17,243 bases of DNA from Akkermansiaceae bacterium UBA6138 (GTDB lineage: Bacteria; Verrucomicrobiota; Verrucomicrobiia; Verrucomicrobiales; DEV007): contig DIVG01000037.1 of NCBI GenBank assembly GCA_002422425.1, positions 1 through 17,243 of the forward strand. The letters are read 5' to 3'. Made by a program: the position numbers and the translations under genes. Positions 1 through 7,724 of the stretch are shown here, one piece after another (positions within the stretch are counted from its first letter, which is position 1; each line of letters starts with the position of its first letter). The notes beneath the pieces are model-generated. The model was not told the DNA's origin. It saw only the letters and a list, made by a program, of their open reading frames with translations, and searched no databases.

Positions 1-396
1 CCCGCGACTCCCGCGACTCCCGCGAAACCAGCCACCGCCGCGACGACGGGGACCACCGCCCTTTCGAGCCCCTTCGAGGTCCCACGCGACGAGTCGAAGA
101 AAGAAGAGAAGAAAGAAGTCAAACCCGGATCATCCGGCAGCGGCATTCTCTCGCCCATTGCCAACATCCGTCCCCCACGCAAGGAAATTGATCTCACCTC
201 CGCCGAGACCATCATCCAGAATGGCGAGATCGTAGCCGGCTCCGAAACCAGTTTCGAGACAGTTCCGGCGCCTGGCACCGCAGAGCAGCGCCAGGCTCCC
301 CAGATCGTAAACGGCGTCAAAACCTACTCCTCATGGGACGACATCGGTGCCCGCTCCTCCTCGGCGGCTGACAAGATCATCAGCTCGATGCGCTGA
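1..396 (+). CDS. C-terminal part of an unrecognised Pro/Ala/Thr-rich protein
   Basis: Frame 1 is open from the first base to the TGA at 394-396, giving about 131 residues with the N-terminus outside the window. It begins with three 9-nt units (CCCGCGACT twice, then CCCGCGAAA) encoding PAT, PAT and PAK. A Lys/Glu-rich patch (SKKEEKKEVK) follows, then a less biased tail with SAETIIQNGEIVAGSETS and VKTYSSWDDIGARSSS, ending in DKIISSMR. The Pro/Ala/Thr and charged segments look like a disordered linker, as in surface or envelope proteins, but no catalytic motif or membrane helix is visible. I do not recognise the family. The frame is believable because it is open to the edge with GC-rich codon use like its neighbours, and it ends 81 nt before the next gene. 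Confidence 0.6.
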   Translation, partial: PATPATPAKPATAATTGTTALSSPFEVPRDESKKEEKKEVKPGSSGSGILSPIANIRPPRKEIDLTSAETIIQNGEIVAGSETSFETVPAPGTAEQRQAPQIVNGVKTYSSWDDIGARSSSAADKIISSMR

Positions 397-477
397 TCTG
401 GCACGAAGCGGCAAGAGCATTACACAAAAGCAGTGGAAATCTTGCCGAGCTGCGCCAGCATAAGCCCGCTCCGGGAT

Positions 478-2022
478 ATGTCGAACTCCGTGCCACCGAT
501 CACCTACCAGCGTCGCGCCCTTTTTGTTCTCGGCGTGGTCTTCGCCCTGCGGCTTCTCTATGCGGCGGTCTTTGCGAAAAATCCAGCCGGAGACGAAGCC
601 TACTATTGGGACTGGGGCCGTCAGCTCGATTACGGCTATTACTCCAAGCCCCCGCTCATCGCCTGGATCTACGCCTTCGTCGACTGGATTGGACATGGCA
701 GCCTCTTCGCCTTTCGTGCGACCGCCGCCGCCCTGGGAACGCTCTCGCTTTTCATGCTCTATAAGCTTTCCGCGAGTCTCTTCGATGAGCGGACCGGGTG
801 GTTCACCGTTCTCCTCGGGATCGCGGCGCCGGCAAATGCGGTATTAAGCTTTTTTCTCACGATTGACGCACCGCTCGTTTTCTGCTGGGCCATGGCTCTC
901 TGGATGCTGTGGCGCTACCTCTCGGAACCGGAACAAAAGAGTTCCCTCGCCTGGCTCTTTCTCGCCCTCGCCGCAGGACATCTCTGCAAGCAGATGATGA
1001 TGCTCTTCCCCCTGCTCTCTGTGATCTTCCTCGCCCTGCATTCTGAAACGCGGCCTTTCCTGAAAAGGCCGGGACTCCAGCTAACGCTCTTCGGTTCCTA
1101 TCTCTCCCTCATTCCGCCGCTCGTGTGGAATGCAAAACACGACTGGATCACCTTCAAACACACCGGCCACCATTTCGAAGTTAAAGGCGACGGGGGCAAT
1201 CCGCTCTTTGAGAGACTTGAGGACTTTTTCTCTTTCGTCGGAACACAGTTCGGTGTCCTTTCGCCCGGGACCGCGTTTGTTCTCTTCTCCCTCTGCCTCA
1301 CCGGCCTGCCACTGCTCCGCAGGGCTGATCGCCCGGTTCGTTTTCTCCTCACTTTCGGCGCGCTCCCCGTCGCCGCCATGTTGCTCCTAGCCCTTCGCCA
1401 GAGTATGCAACCAAACTGGCCGGCTGTGTATTACCTCTGCGGCATCGTCCTCACCGCCGCCTGGTATAACGGAAAACTTCAATTCGCTCTTCCGGGGGCT
1501 TCATTGCGGAGACTTTTCCCGGTCACCATCGGGTTCGGGGCGGCGTTCGTTGCGTTTTTTTATCTCGGTCCCGTCTACTTTGCCGCTGTCGGGAAATCCG
1601 GGCACCTTTTCGACCCGAACCGCCGTCTCCTCGGGCACGACCTCGTCGCGGCGGAGTTTGACCGACTCAGGATGACCGTTCCGAATGCGAATGACCATTT
1701 CCTCGTCGCCCTCGGGCACCGCGACATCACGAGCCAGCTCGCCTTCGGCCTCCCCGACCAACCGCGCGTCTACCGCTGGGAGTCGCAGGACCGAATCAGT
1801 TCGCAGTATGAAATGTGGAACAACCCTTCCGAGGACGGTCTTGGGGGAAAAGACGCTATCATTCTCGCCCCGAATGCCAAGGAGTTGCCGCGTCAGTTGT
1901 CCCGGGCCTTCGACGAGGTGGAGAAAGTCGGTGAATTTAAAATCAGGTTCAGCTATACTCGCGAGCGTTCCTTTGCTGTCTTCCGCGGCCGAACTTTAAA
2001 GCTCTGGCCCTCCGCCAGGTAA
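478..2022 (+). CDS. GT39-type (ArnT/PMT-like) integral membrane glycosyltransferase
   Basis: A 514-residue polytopic membrane protein of the dolichyl-phosphate-mannose mannosyltransferase/ArnT superfamily. These enzymes move a sugar from a polyprenyl-phosphate donor to a lipid or protein on the outer face of the inner membrane. After the first helix (about residues 13-33) comes the family loop NPAGDEAYYWDWGRQLDYGYYSKPP; the acidic D39-E40 pair is the expected catalytic/metal site, and the YYSKPPLIAW block is characteristic. Many hydrophobic segments follow up to about residue 390, then a soluble C-terminal tail of about 120 residues. I prefer ATG 478 because MSNSVPPITYQRRALFVLGV makes a normal N-terminus; an in-frame GTG at 433 would add 15 residues. 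Neither has a clear ribosome binding site. The GT2 gene 33 nt downstream probably makes the donor. The acceptor cannot be read from sequence. Confidence 0.85.
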   Translation: MSNSVPPITYQRRALFVLGVVFALRLLYAAVFAKNPAGDEAYYWDWGRQLDYGYYSKPPLIAWIYAFVDWIGHGSLFAFRATAAALGTLSLFMLYKLSASLFDERTGWFTVLLGIAAPANAVLSFFLTIDAPLVFCWAMALWMLWRYLSEPEQKSSLAWLFLALAAGHLCKQMMMLFPLLSVIFLALHSETRPFLKRPGLQLTLFGSYLSLIPPLVWNAKHDWITFKHTGHHFEVKGDGGNPLFERLEDFFSFVGTQFGVLSPGTAFVLFSLCLTGLPLLRRADRPVRFLLTFGALPVAAMLLLALRQSMQPNWPAVYYLCGIVLTAAWYNGKLQFALPGASLRRLFPVTIGFGAAFVAFFYLGPVYFAAVGKSGHLFDPNRRLLGHDLVAAEFDRLRMTVPNANDHFLVALGHRDITSQLAFGLPDQPRVYRWESQDRISSQYEMWNNPSEDGLGGKDAIILAPNAKELPRQLSRAFDEVEKVGEFKIRFSYTRERSFAVFRGRTLKLWPSAR

Positions 2023-2055
2023 GTCCGCTCCCGAAGATCCCCGCGTGTTTCTAAA

Positions 2056-2838
2056 ATGAGCTCCCCCGGCTATACCTCCCCTTTTTCCCGTTGCGCCGGC
2101 CTGCGCTCGGCCCCGCCCACCGCCGCGAAGGTGAGTATCGTTGTCCCGTTCTACAACGAAGAGGCGTGTGTCGAGTTCGTCCTCCGCGAGATCGTCGCCT
2201 GCCAGCCCGGGGTGGAAGTGGTGGCCGTCGATGACGGCAGCACCGACCGAACCTGGGAGCGCATGCAAGGCATACCCGGAGTGACGCCACTCCGACTTAC
2301 GGAAAATTGCGGCCAGAGCGGCGCCCTTTATGCCGGACTGTATTTTGCCGAAGGCGACATCCTCGTGATGCTCGACGGCGACGGACAGAACGATCCCGCC
2401 GATATCGCGAAACTCGTCGAGCTCGTCCGTCGGGGACACTGCGACGTCGCGGTCGGTCGCCGCGCCGCGCGCAAGGACTCCTGGAGCCGCCGGGCCGCCT
2501 CCCGGATCGCCAATCGGGTCAGACGCGTTTTCCTGCGGGACGGCATCAGTGACACCGGGTGTTCGCTAAAAGCGATCCACCGGGATCATATCGATCTGCT
2601 CGTTCCTTTCAACGGTCTTCACCGCTATCTCCCCGCGATCTTCACTCACGCCGGTTTAAAGATCAGCGAAGTCGATGTCAACCATAGGGAACGGAAGGCG
2701 GGCAGGTCAAAATACACCAATCTTGATCGCGCTCTCCGGGGCGTCTACGATCTCGTCGGGGTCTGCTGGCTCCTGAAACGCAAAGTCATCCTCCCCCCGA
2801 TGAAGACGGCGGAGCCGGATAATTCGACTTCCCGCTGA
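2056..2838 (+). CDS. GT2 family glycosyltransferase, DPM1/ArnC-like
   Basis: A 260-residue GT-A enzyme that should transfer a sugar from a nucleotide donor to polyprenyl phosphate on the cytoplasmic face. The N-terminal block VSIVVPFYNEE (about 26-36), the nucleotide-binding VVAVDDGSTDRT (about 55-66) and the DXD-type MLDGDGQNDP (about 105-114) are intact. Further on are DTGCSLKAIHRD (about 166-177) and the basic RKAGRSKYTNLDRALRGVYDLV stretch typical of polyprenyl-phosphate glycosyltransferases. Only one weakly hydrophobic C-terminal segment (YDLVGVCWLL) is present, with no two-helix anchor as in ArnC/GtrB, so it resembles the soluble DPM1 type. It follows the GT39 gene on the same strand with a 33-nt gap, which suggests co-transcription and a donor-synthesis plus transfer pair. 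Sugar identity is unknown. Confidence 0.85.
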   Translation: MSSPGYTSPFSRCAGLRSAPPTAAKVSIVVPFYNEEACVEFVLREIVACQPGVEVVAVDDGSTDRTWERMQGIPGVTPLRLTENCGQSGALYAGLYFAEGDILVMLDGDGQNDPADIAKLVELVRRGHCDVAVGRRAARKDSWSRRAASRIANRVRRVFLRDGISDTGCSLKAIHRDHIDLLVPFNGLHRYLPAIFTHAGLKISEVDVNHRERKAGRSKYTNLDRALRGVYDLVGVCWLLKRKVILPPMKTAEPDNSTSR

Positions 2839-2904
2839 AGTGAATGGTAGACCACAACCCTGTTTTCGGCTAAGCTCCTGCCCCGGCAGCGCCTCTGTTT
2901 CCCG

Positions 2905-3309
2905 ATGATAAATCCCCCCCGATTGGTCATGACCATCCTCGCCGCAGGCGTCGTTCTGTTCAACGGCTGTGAAGAGTATCAGAGTACGGGACTCTCCTCC
3001 ACACTCGCCCCGGCGGGCGGCACCGCCACCGCCGTTGCGGCCACTCCACCGCCCGTTGAAGCGCTGACCAAGCACGATGTGGCGCTGCGTTTCCTCACTG
3101 CCTTCATCCGCCTCGATCGCGGCATGGCCCTGCGCTACGCGACTCCGGAAGCCATCGGCAAGCTCAACTGGAACACGTCGCACCAGGGGAACATTCCCTA
3201 CTACGACGACAAGATGATCCTTTATTTCAATGGCGGCTGGGCACGCGTCTACTTCCAGGACATCGGCGGCACTTATCGCATCTGCAACTTCGACGTGCAC
3301 CGCCGCTGA
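2905..3309 (+). CDS. Small putative lipoprotein
   Basis: A 134-residue protein with a lipoprotein-like N-terminus: a short n-region with Arg6, the hydrophobic core VMTILAAGVVLF and a candidate lipobox LFNGC, so Cys22 may be acylated. FNG is not an ideal lipobox, which lowers certainty. A low-complexity Ala/Thr/Pro spacer (about 30-55) links to a small domain of about 75 residues containing DVALRFLTAFIRLDRG, DDKMILYFNGGWARVYF and a final YRICNFDVHRR. I do not recognise this domain. ATG 2905 gives a 21-residue signal; a later ATG at 2929 would leave a signal of only 13 residues. It lies 66 nt after the GT2 gene on the same strand and ends 7 nt before the end of the convergent ROK gene. Confidence 0.6.
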   Translation: MINPPRLVMTILAAGVVLFNGCEEYQSTGLSSTLAPAGGTATAVAATPPPVEALTKHDVALRFLTAFIRLDRGMALRYATPEAIGKLNWNTSHQGNIPYYDDKMILYFNGGWARVYFQDIGGTYRICNFDVHRR

Positions 3310-3316
3310 CGACCGC

Positions 3317-4339
3317 TCAGCCGAACATTTCGCGAGCGGAAAATGCCACCCCGAGAGCAGCGGAGGAGTCTCCCCCCGTAGCCCATTCGAATTGGGTCGT
3401 CTCCTTCTCCGGTTCAATCGGACTGCGCAGGTAAACGGGCCAGGCCCGCTCTTTGAAACCTTCCATGACCCATTCAAGATATTGATCACGAAAACCGGTC
3501 GTCTCGGCAAGGCCTCCACCGATGACAACGAGACCGGGATCAAAGACCCGCACGAGATCCGCGAGTCCGTAGCCGAGGATCCGCGCTTGCTGGCGGAAGA
3601 TGGAAACGGCAAGAGAATCGCCCGCTTTCGCGAAGTCACGAAGGCGAAATGCCTTCTCCTCCAGGGTCGATGCGTCGTTGAGGAGATGACCGGCATTTTC
3701 CGGCTTGGCGAGCTCAACTCCAACACGGCGACGCAAAGCCACAAGAGACACCCACGCCTCAAGGCACCCGGTGAGTCCGCAGCTACACCTCGGGAGCTCG
3801 CCAGTCTCTTCACGATGCGGCACGGAAACATGGCCGACCTCAAGCGCGAGTCCGTTCTGCCCCTCATAGGCTCGGCCGCCAGGCAGCACGAGCCCTCCGC
3901 CGAGACCGGTACCCGGCGCAACGAGGAGGAGGCCGCCGTGATGTTTTTTGCGGACGGCATACTCTCCGAGCGCGGCGGCATTGCCGTCGTTGGTCATGTA
4001 GACGGGGACCCCTTCGAGACGCCGGGAAAAAAGATCGCGAATATTCGTTCCCACCCAATCGGCCGCCAGATTTGCCTGCGCCCAGATGACCCCGTCACTT
4101 GACGGAGCCGGAACATCCATGCCGATGCCGCGAACCTGATCGCGTGAAATTCCGATGGTGGAGGTGAGCTGATCGAGCGCGAGCTCGAGTTGACCAAAGG
4201 TCGCCACATAACCGTCTTTGACATGGCTGCGGACTTCGACCATTTCACCGGCAAGATCCCCCGACTCGTCGATCAGCACGGTCTTCACCGTCGTGCCGCC
4301 GATATCGAGACCAGCAAAGTATTTCGCATTTTCAGCCAT
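3317..4339 (-). CDS. ROK-family sugar kinase (glucokinase-like)
   Basis: A 340-residue cytoplasmic ATP-dependent hexose kinase of the ROK family, without the N-terminal helix-turn-helix of ROK repressors. Visible are the phosphate-binding DIGGTTVK (12-19), TNDGNAAALGEY with the likely catalytic Asp118, the second phosphate loop APGTGLGGG (141-149), EVGH (167-170), and the zinc motif CSCGLTGCLE (185-194), with His170 and Cys185/187/192 as expected ligands. ATG 4339 is chosen because GGAGGA lies 7 nt upstream on the minus strand; an in-frame start at 4369 would translate through this ribosome binding site. The gene is divergent from the FAD oxidoreductase, with 188 nt between the two starts. 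The substrate (glucose, another hexose or N-acetyl sugar) cannot be assigned. Confidence 0.9.
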   Translation of the reverse strand: MAENAKYFAGLDIGGTTVKTVLIDESGDLAGEMVEVRSHVKDGYVATFGQLELALDQLTSTIGISRDQVRGIGMDVPAPSSDGVIWAQANLAADWVGTNIRDLFSRRLEGVPVYMTNDGNAAALGEYAVRKKHHGGLLLVAPGTGLGGGLVLPGGRAYEGQNGLALEVGHVSVPHREETGELPRCSCGLTGCLEAWVSLVALRRRVGVELAKPENAGHLLNDASTLEEKAFRLRDFAKAGDSLAVSIFRQQARILGYGLADLVRVFDPGLVVIGGGLAETTGFRDQYLEWVMEGFKERAWPVYLRSPIEPEKETTQFEWATGGDSSAALGVAFSAREMFG

Positions 4340-4346
4340 AAAAATA

Positions 4347-4352
4347 TCCTCC
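4347..4352 (-). promoter_or_regulatory. Ribosome binding site fixing the ROK kinase start
   Basis: On the minus strand GGAGGA lies 7 nt before ATG 4339. It is one of the clearest Shine-Dalgarno sequences in the window and decides for the 340-residue form over a longer in-frame reading from 4369. Confidence 0.75.
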
Positions 4353-4370
4353 AGGGAAAATCCGGGCAAC

Positions 4371-4398
4371 CGTTAAACGCAGGCTTTAAACGCGTCAA
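4371..4398 (-). promoter_or_regulatory. Weak promoter candidate for the ROK kinase
   Basis: In the 188-nt divergent gap, the minus strand has TTGACG (4398-4393) followed after 16 nt by TTAACG (4376-4371), about 30 nt before the kinase start. The -35-like box is good and the -10-like box is poor. Two related AAACGC steps lie in the same stretch and could be part of an operator. This is only a candidate; no convincing promoter was seen for the opposite gene. Confidence 0.2.
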
Positions 4399-4527
4399 TC
4401 GACAAGTTTTTCCGGGTCCCTACCCGCCTGATGTCATCCGGAGGGCCATTGGACAGACTTTCTCTGCACGCAACTACGCGGGAATTCGAGAGTGGATTTT
4501 CAGCGCCGCTACTGGCACAATGGCGAC

Positions 4528-6825
4528 ATGAAAAAAATCGCAGCTCTTCTAGCGCTCTTCCTTCCCCTTGGCGGTCACGCGGAGCAGATCCTCGTTGAGG
4601 CGGAATCTTTCACCAACCCCGGGGGGTGGCAGCTCGACACGCAGTTTATCGAGACGATGGGTTCACCCTACCTTCTCGCCCACGGCCTCGGCAATCCCGT
4701 CACCGACGCCACCACCGAAGTGACTTTCCCAAGGGCCGGAGAATATCGTCTCTGGGTCCGCACCAAAAACTGGGTCGGGAAGTTCGCGGACAAAGTCGAT
4801 GCCACCGCCGCACCGGGACGATTTCAAGTGAAGATTGGAGCTACCGCCGTGGAGCACGAATTCGGCAGGACAGGTAGCGCGTGGCATTGGGAAGACGGTG
4901 GTAGCGTCACCATCAGCGACCTCAAGACAACCGTTTCCCTCACCGACCTGACCGGATTCAACGGTCGCTGCGATGCCATCCTCTTTTCCAGCGATCCCGC
5001 CTTTGTCCCCGACAACTCCAGCGAAGTCCTCCCCGCCTGGCGTCGCAAGATGCTCGGCATCGCCGAAGAGGCCACGACCGAGGGTCCTTTTGACATCGTC
5101 TTTGTCGGCGGCGGTTACTCCGGGGCGTGCGGTGCGATCTCCGCTGCCCGCATGGGGCTGAAGGTTGCTCTCATTCAAAATCGCCCGGTCCTCGGCGGGA
5201 ACGGCTCGTCCGAGATTCGTGTCTGGGCCATGGGAAACACTCCTCCCGGTCTCTATCCCGTCGGTGATATTGTCAGGGAGTTCGAAGACGACGCCAAGCT
5301 CTCTCCCGGGACCTACGAGGAGTATGAGGATGAGAAAAAACACAACATCGTCACAGCCGAGAAAAACATCACTCTTTTCCTCAATCATCACGCCTACCGG
5401 GTCGAGATGGCCTCCGAGACCGAGATCGGGGCCGTCCATGCCTTCGACACTCGCACCGGTGCGATCCGCCGCTTCACCGGACGCACCTTCTGCGACGCGA
5501 CCGGGCACGGAACCATCGGCAGGATGGCAGGGGCCGACTACCAAATGATCGATGGGGGCCGCATGGGCATGTCCAACATGTGGAATTGGGAAAACGCGGA
5601 CGCACCGCAAACCTTCCCCGATGTGCCCTGGGCCCTCAACCTTGAAGAAGCCGACTTTCCCTACCCGAAAAAGTTTCACGCCGAGTGGTTCTGGGAGAGT
5701 GGCTATAATAAACACCCGCTCCTCGATCTTGAGGAAATTCGCGACTGGAACCACCTCGCCGCCTTTGGTGCCTGGAATGCCCTGAAAAACAAGGGTGCTC
5801 ATGAGCGCTCCGACCCCGACGGGCTTGGCCACAAAAATGCCCGCCTCACCTGGATGGCTTATGTCGGCGGTACTCGTGAAACGCTCCAACTTCTCGGGGA
5901 CGTCATCCTCACCGAAGAGGATATTGTGTCGAAAAAACCCTTCGACGACGGATGTGTCCTGACGACCTGGTCCATTGACCTGCACTACCCGAACGAACAA
6001 TACGTCAAAAAGTTCCCCGAAAACCCGTTTATCGCCGTCGCCGTGCATGGCAAAGGAGTTGATCGGAAAAAAGGCTACGCCATTCCCTACCGCTGCTTTT
6101 ATTCGCGCAACATTGAGAATCTCTTCATGGCCGGCCGTAACATCAGCGTGACCCACGAAGCCCTCGGCACGATCCGCGTGATGAAGACCTGCGGTATGAT
6201 GGGTGTCGTCGTCGGCAAGGCGGCCGCTCTTTGCGCCCAGCACGACGTAACGCCGCGCGAAGTCTACTACCAGCATCTCGGCGAGCTCATCGAGCTGCTC
6301 CGGATTCCCGGGAACGTTCGCCGCGCCAGCCTTGGCGATGAATTTGAAGTCGACCCTTCCCTGCCTGAGATAGCAGAGGAAGAGACCGACTGGATCACCC
6401 TGAGCCAGCTCGACGGCATCGTCGTAGATGACGAAAAGGCCAGGCTTGTTGGCGAATGGACCCACGGAGCGGGCCTCAAGAATTACATCGAGAACGGTTA
6501 CCACTATATCGGTGCCGCCAAAGGAGATGATGTCGCCTCGGCCACTTTCGAGTTCACTGTCCCTGAAGACGGTGAATACGAGGTCCGCGTTTCCCACCAG
6601 CCGCACGAGAACCGCTCTTCGAAGACGCCGGTAACGGTTAACTCGTCCGGCGGCGCGGTCACTATCAATGTGAATCAGAAGATTGCCCCCCCGCTCGCGA
6701 AAGGTTTCTTCGGGCTTGGCGTCTTCCGCTTTGAGGCAGGCAAACCCGGTAGTGTCGTCATCACCAACAAAGGGATCGACGGGAACGCCCACATCGATGC
6801 GGTGCAGGTAATCCGGCAGCAATAA
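4528..6825 (+). CDS. Exported FAD-dependent oxidoreductase with N- and C-terminal beta-sandwich domains
   Basis: A 765-residue protein with a Sec signal (MKKIAALLALFLPLGGHA, likely cleavage after 18). Residues about 20-155 form a carbohydrate-binding-like domain (AESFTNPGGW, AGEYRLWVRTKNWVG, CDAILFSSDPAF). Residues about 188-600 are an FAD_oxidored-type core with the dinucleotide loop VGGGYSGACGAISAARMG and QNRPVLGGNGSSEIRVW; a late FAD-contact block reads NLFMAGRNISVTHEALGTIRVM. The last 130 or so residues resemble the golvesin/Xly carbohydrate-binding-like domain (GYHYIGA, PEDGEYEVRVSHQPHENRSS, GNAHIDAVQVI). Such proteins are common in verrucomicrobial and planctomycete glycan-use regions; the substrate is unknown. 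ATG 4528 is preferred over GTG 4492 because it starts the signal peptide directly. The divergent sugar kinase and downstream AraC regulator hint at a sugar-linked role. Confidence 0.88.
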   Translation: MKKIAALLALFLPLGGHAEQILVEAESFTNPGGWQLDTQFIETMGSPYLLAHGLGNPVTDATTEVTFPRAGEYRLWVRTKNWVGKFADKVDATAAPGRFQVKIGATAVEHEFGRTGSAWHWEDGGSVTISDLKTTVSLTDLTGFNGRCDAILFSSDPAFVPDNSSEVLPAWRRKMLGIAEEATTEGPFDIVFVGGGYSGACGAISAARMGLKVALIQNRPVLGGNGSSEIRVWAMGNTPPGLYPVGDIVREFEDDAKLSPGTYEEYEDEKKHNIVTAEKNITLFLNHHAYRVEMASETEIGAVHAFDTRTGAIRRFTGRTFCDATGHGTIGRMAGADYQMIDGGRMGMSNMWNWENADAPQTFPDVPWALNLEEADFPYPKKFHAEWFWESGYNKHPLLDLEEIRDWNHLAAFGAWNALKNKGAHERSDPDGLGHKNARLTWMAYVGGTRETLQLLGDVILTEEDIVSKKPFDDGCVLTTWSIDLHYPNEQYVKKFPENPFIAVAVHGKGVDRKKGYAIPYRCFYSRNIENLFMAGRNISVTHEALGTIRVMKTCGMMGVVVGKAAALCAQHDVTPREVYYQHLGELIELLRIPGNVRRASLGDEFEVDPSLPEIAEEETDWITLSQLDGIVVDDEKARLVGEWTHGAGLKNYIENGYHYIGAAKGDDVASATFEFTVPEDGEYEVRVSHQPHENRSSKTPVTVNSSGGAVTINVNQKIAPPLAKGFFGLGVFRFEAGKPGSVVITNKGIDGNAHIDAVQVIRQQ

Positions 6826-6908
6826 GGCAGCCACGCTTCCGGCGCGCCGTTCCGTCTGTGGACCGGTGCGCAACTCCGTAATGCCTTCGCCGTTGTGAGG
6901 TTTCGGCC

Positions 6909-7679
6909 ATGGGTTATCGTCAATGCCGGATCCCAATGGCGAAGCATACGGAAAACCTCAAGTCGGACTTTCTTTCGCAGGTCTCTCCGTTGACCCACTT
7001 CGAGGTTCTCTTCGATCATCTCCCGGGAGTTTCATTTTTCGCCAAAAACCGCGCCTTCTGTTTTGTCTCCGCAAACCGTGCCTTCTGGGAACGGCTCAAG
7101 TGCGGGAACGAAAGTGATCTCATCGGCAGAAACGATTTCGAGCTCTTCCCCGCCCAGCTCGCCCGGAAGTTCCGCGAGGACGACGAGCAGGTCATTGCCT
7201 CGGGAAAACCGAAGCTCAAGATCATCGAGCTCTTTTTCAACAGCCAGGGCCTCCCCGATTGGTATCTCACCAACAAATTCCCCGTCTTCGGCCGGGACGG
7301 GAGTGTCATCGGCGTCATGGGCACGGTGCAGAGCTACTCGGGCGGACGCTCCGCCCTAACACCGCACTTGCAGATCGATCGCGCCGTCAGCTACATCCGC
7401 GACCATTTCCACGAACCCGTCAATCTCACCGACCTCGCCAAACGCACCGGCATGTCGGTGCGACAGTTCAACCGCCGCTTCCGCGAAGTCTTCGGGACCA
7501 ATCCCCGTACCTTTCTCATCAAGACCCGCATTCAGGCCGCCTGCGAAGTCCTGCGCTCGAGCGATAAACCCATCGCCGAAATCGCCCTCGACTTCGGCTT
7601 TTGCGACCAGAGCGCCTTCACCCAGCACTTCCGCAAGCACATGGGGATCACCCCGGCGACGTATCGGAAACGGGAATGA
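6909..7679 (+). CDS. AraC-family regulator with N-terminal PAS domain
   Basis: A 256-residue one-component transcription factor. Residues about 30-145 form a PAS-like sensor (HLPGVSFFAKNRAFCFVSANRAFW, DLIGRNDFELFP, PVFGRDGSVIGVMGTV). Residues about 155-255 are the double helix-turn-helix DNA-binding domain, with LTDLAKRTGMSVRQFNRRFR as the first HTH and the family signature IAEIALDFGFCDQSAFTQHF then FRKHMGITPATYR. ATG 6909 has GAGG 8 nt upstream; an ATG at 6936 is an alternative that would remove nine residues. It lies 83 nt after the FAD oxidoreductase on the same strand and probably regulates this locus; that is inferred from position. The PAS ligand is unknown. Confidence 0.9.
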   Translation: MGYRQCRIPMAKHTENLKSDFLSQVSPLTHFEVLFDHLPGVSFFAKNRAFCFVSANRAFWERLKCGNESDLIGRNDFELFPAQLARKFREDDEQVIASGKPKLKIIELFFNSQGLPDWYLTNKFPVFGRDGSVIGVMGTVQSYSGGRSALTPHLQIDRAVSYIRDHFHEPVNLTDLAKRTGMSVRQFNRRFREVFGTNPRTFLIKTRIQAACEVLRSSDKPIAEIALDFGFCDQSAFTQHFRKHMGITPATYRKRE

Positions 7680-7709
7680 GTGAAGTTTGATTTCCAACAG
7701 GGTTCACTC
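7678..7709. terminator. Possible hairpin between convergent genes
   Basis: GAGTGAA (7678-7684) and TTCACTC (7703-7709) are perfect inverted 7-mers with an 18-nt loop, overlapping the stop of the AraC gene and lying just before the end of the convergent GT4 gene. No oligo-T tract follows on either strand, so an intrinsic terminator is only a weak suggestion. Confidence 0.25.
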
Positions 7710-7724
7710 GCCCGCTCACCCCCC

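Noticed and set aside
1..30. CCCGCGACT tandem units as the start of a repeat array
   Set aside because: Only three units, in frame and coding Pro-Ala-Thr in an open frame, without spacers; this is protein low complexity.
2707..3981. A 424-codon minus-strand frame across the GT2, lipoprotein and ROK genes
   Set aside because: It crosses three better supported genes, is low in complexity (Arg/Ser-rich) and has no family features.
3230..4102. A 290-codon plus-strand frame antisense to the ROK kinase
   Set aside because: The opposite strand carries all ROK motifs and a good ribosome binding site.
4384..4396. TTTAAACGCGT here and TTTAAAACGCGT near 11621 as a shared operator
   Set aside because: The two differ in length by one base, occur once each before unrelated genes, and could easily arise by chance.
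4663..6936. A 757-codon open frame antisense to the FAD oxidoreductase gene
   Set aside because: It has no recognisable motif and is explained by codon bias in a GC-rich gene; the sense frame has a signal peptide, an FAD motif and two ordered domains.
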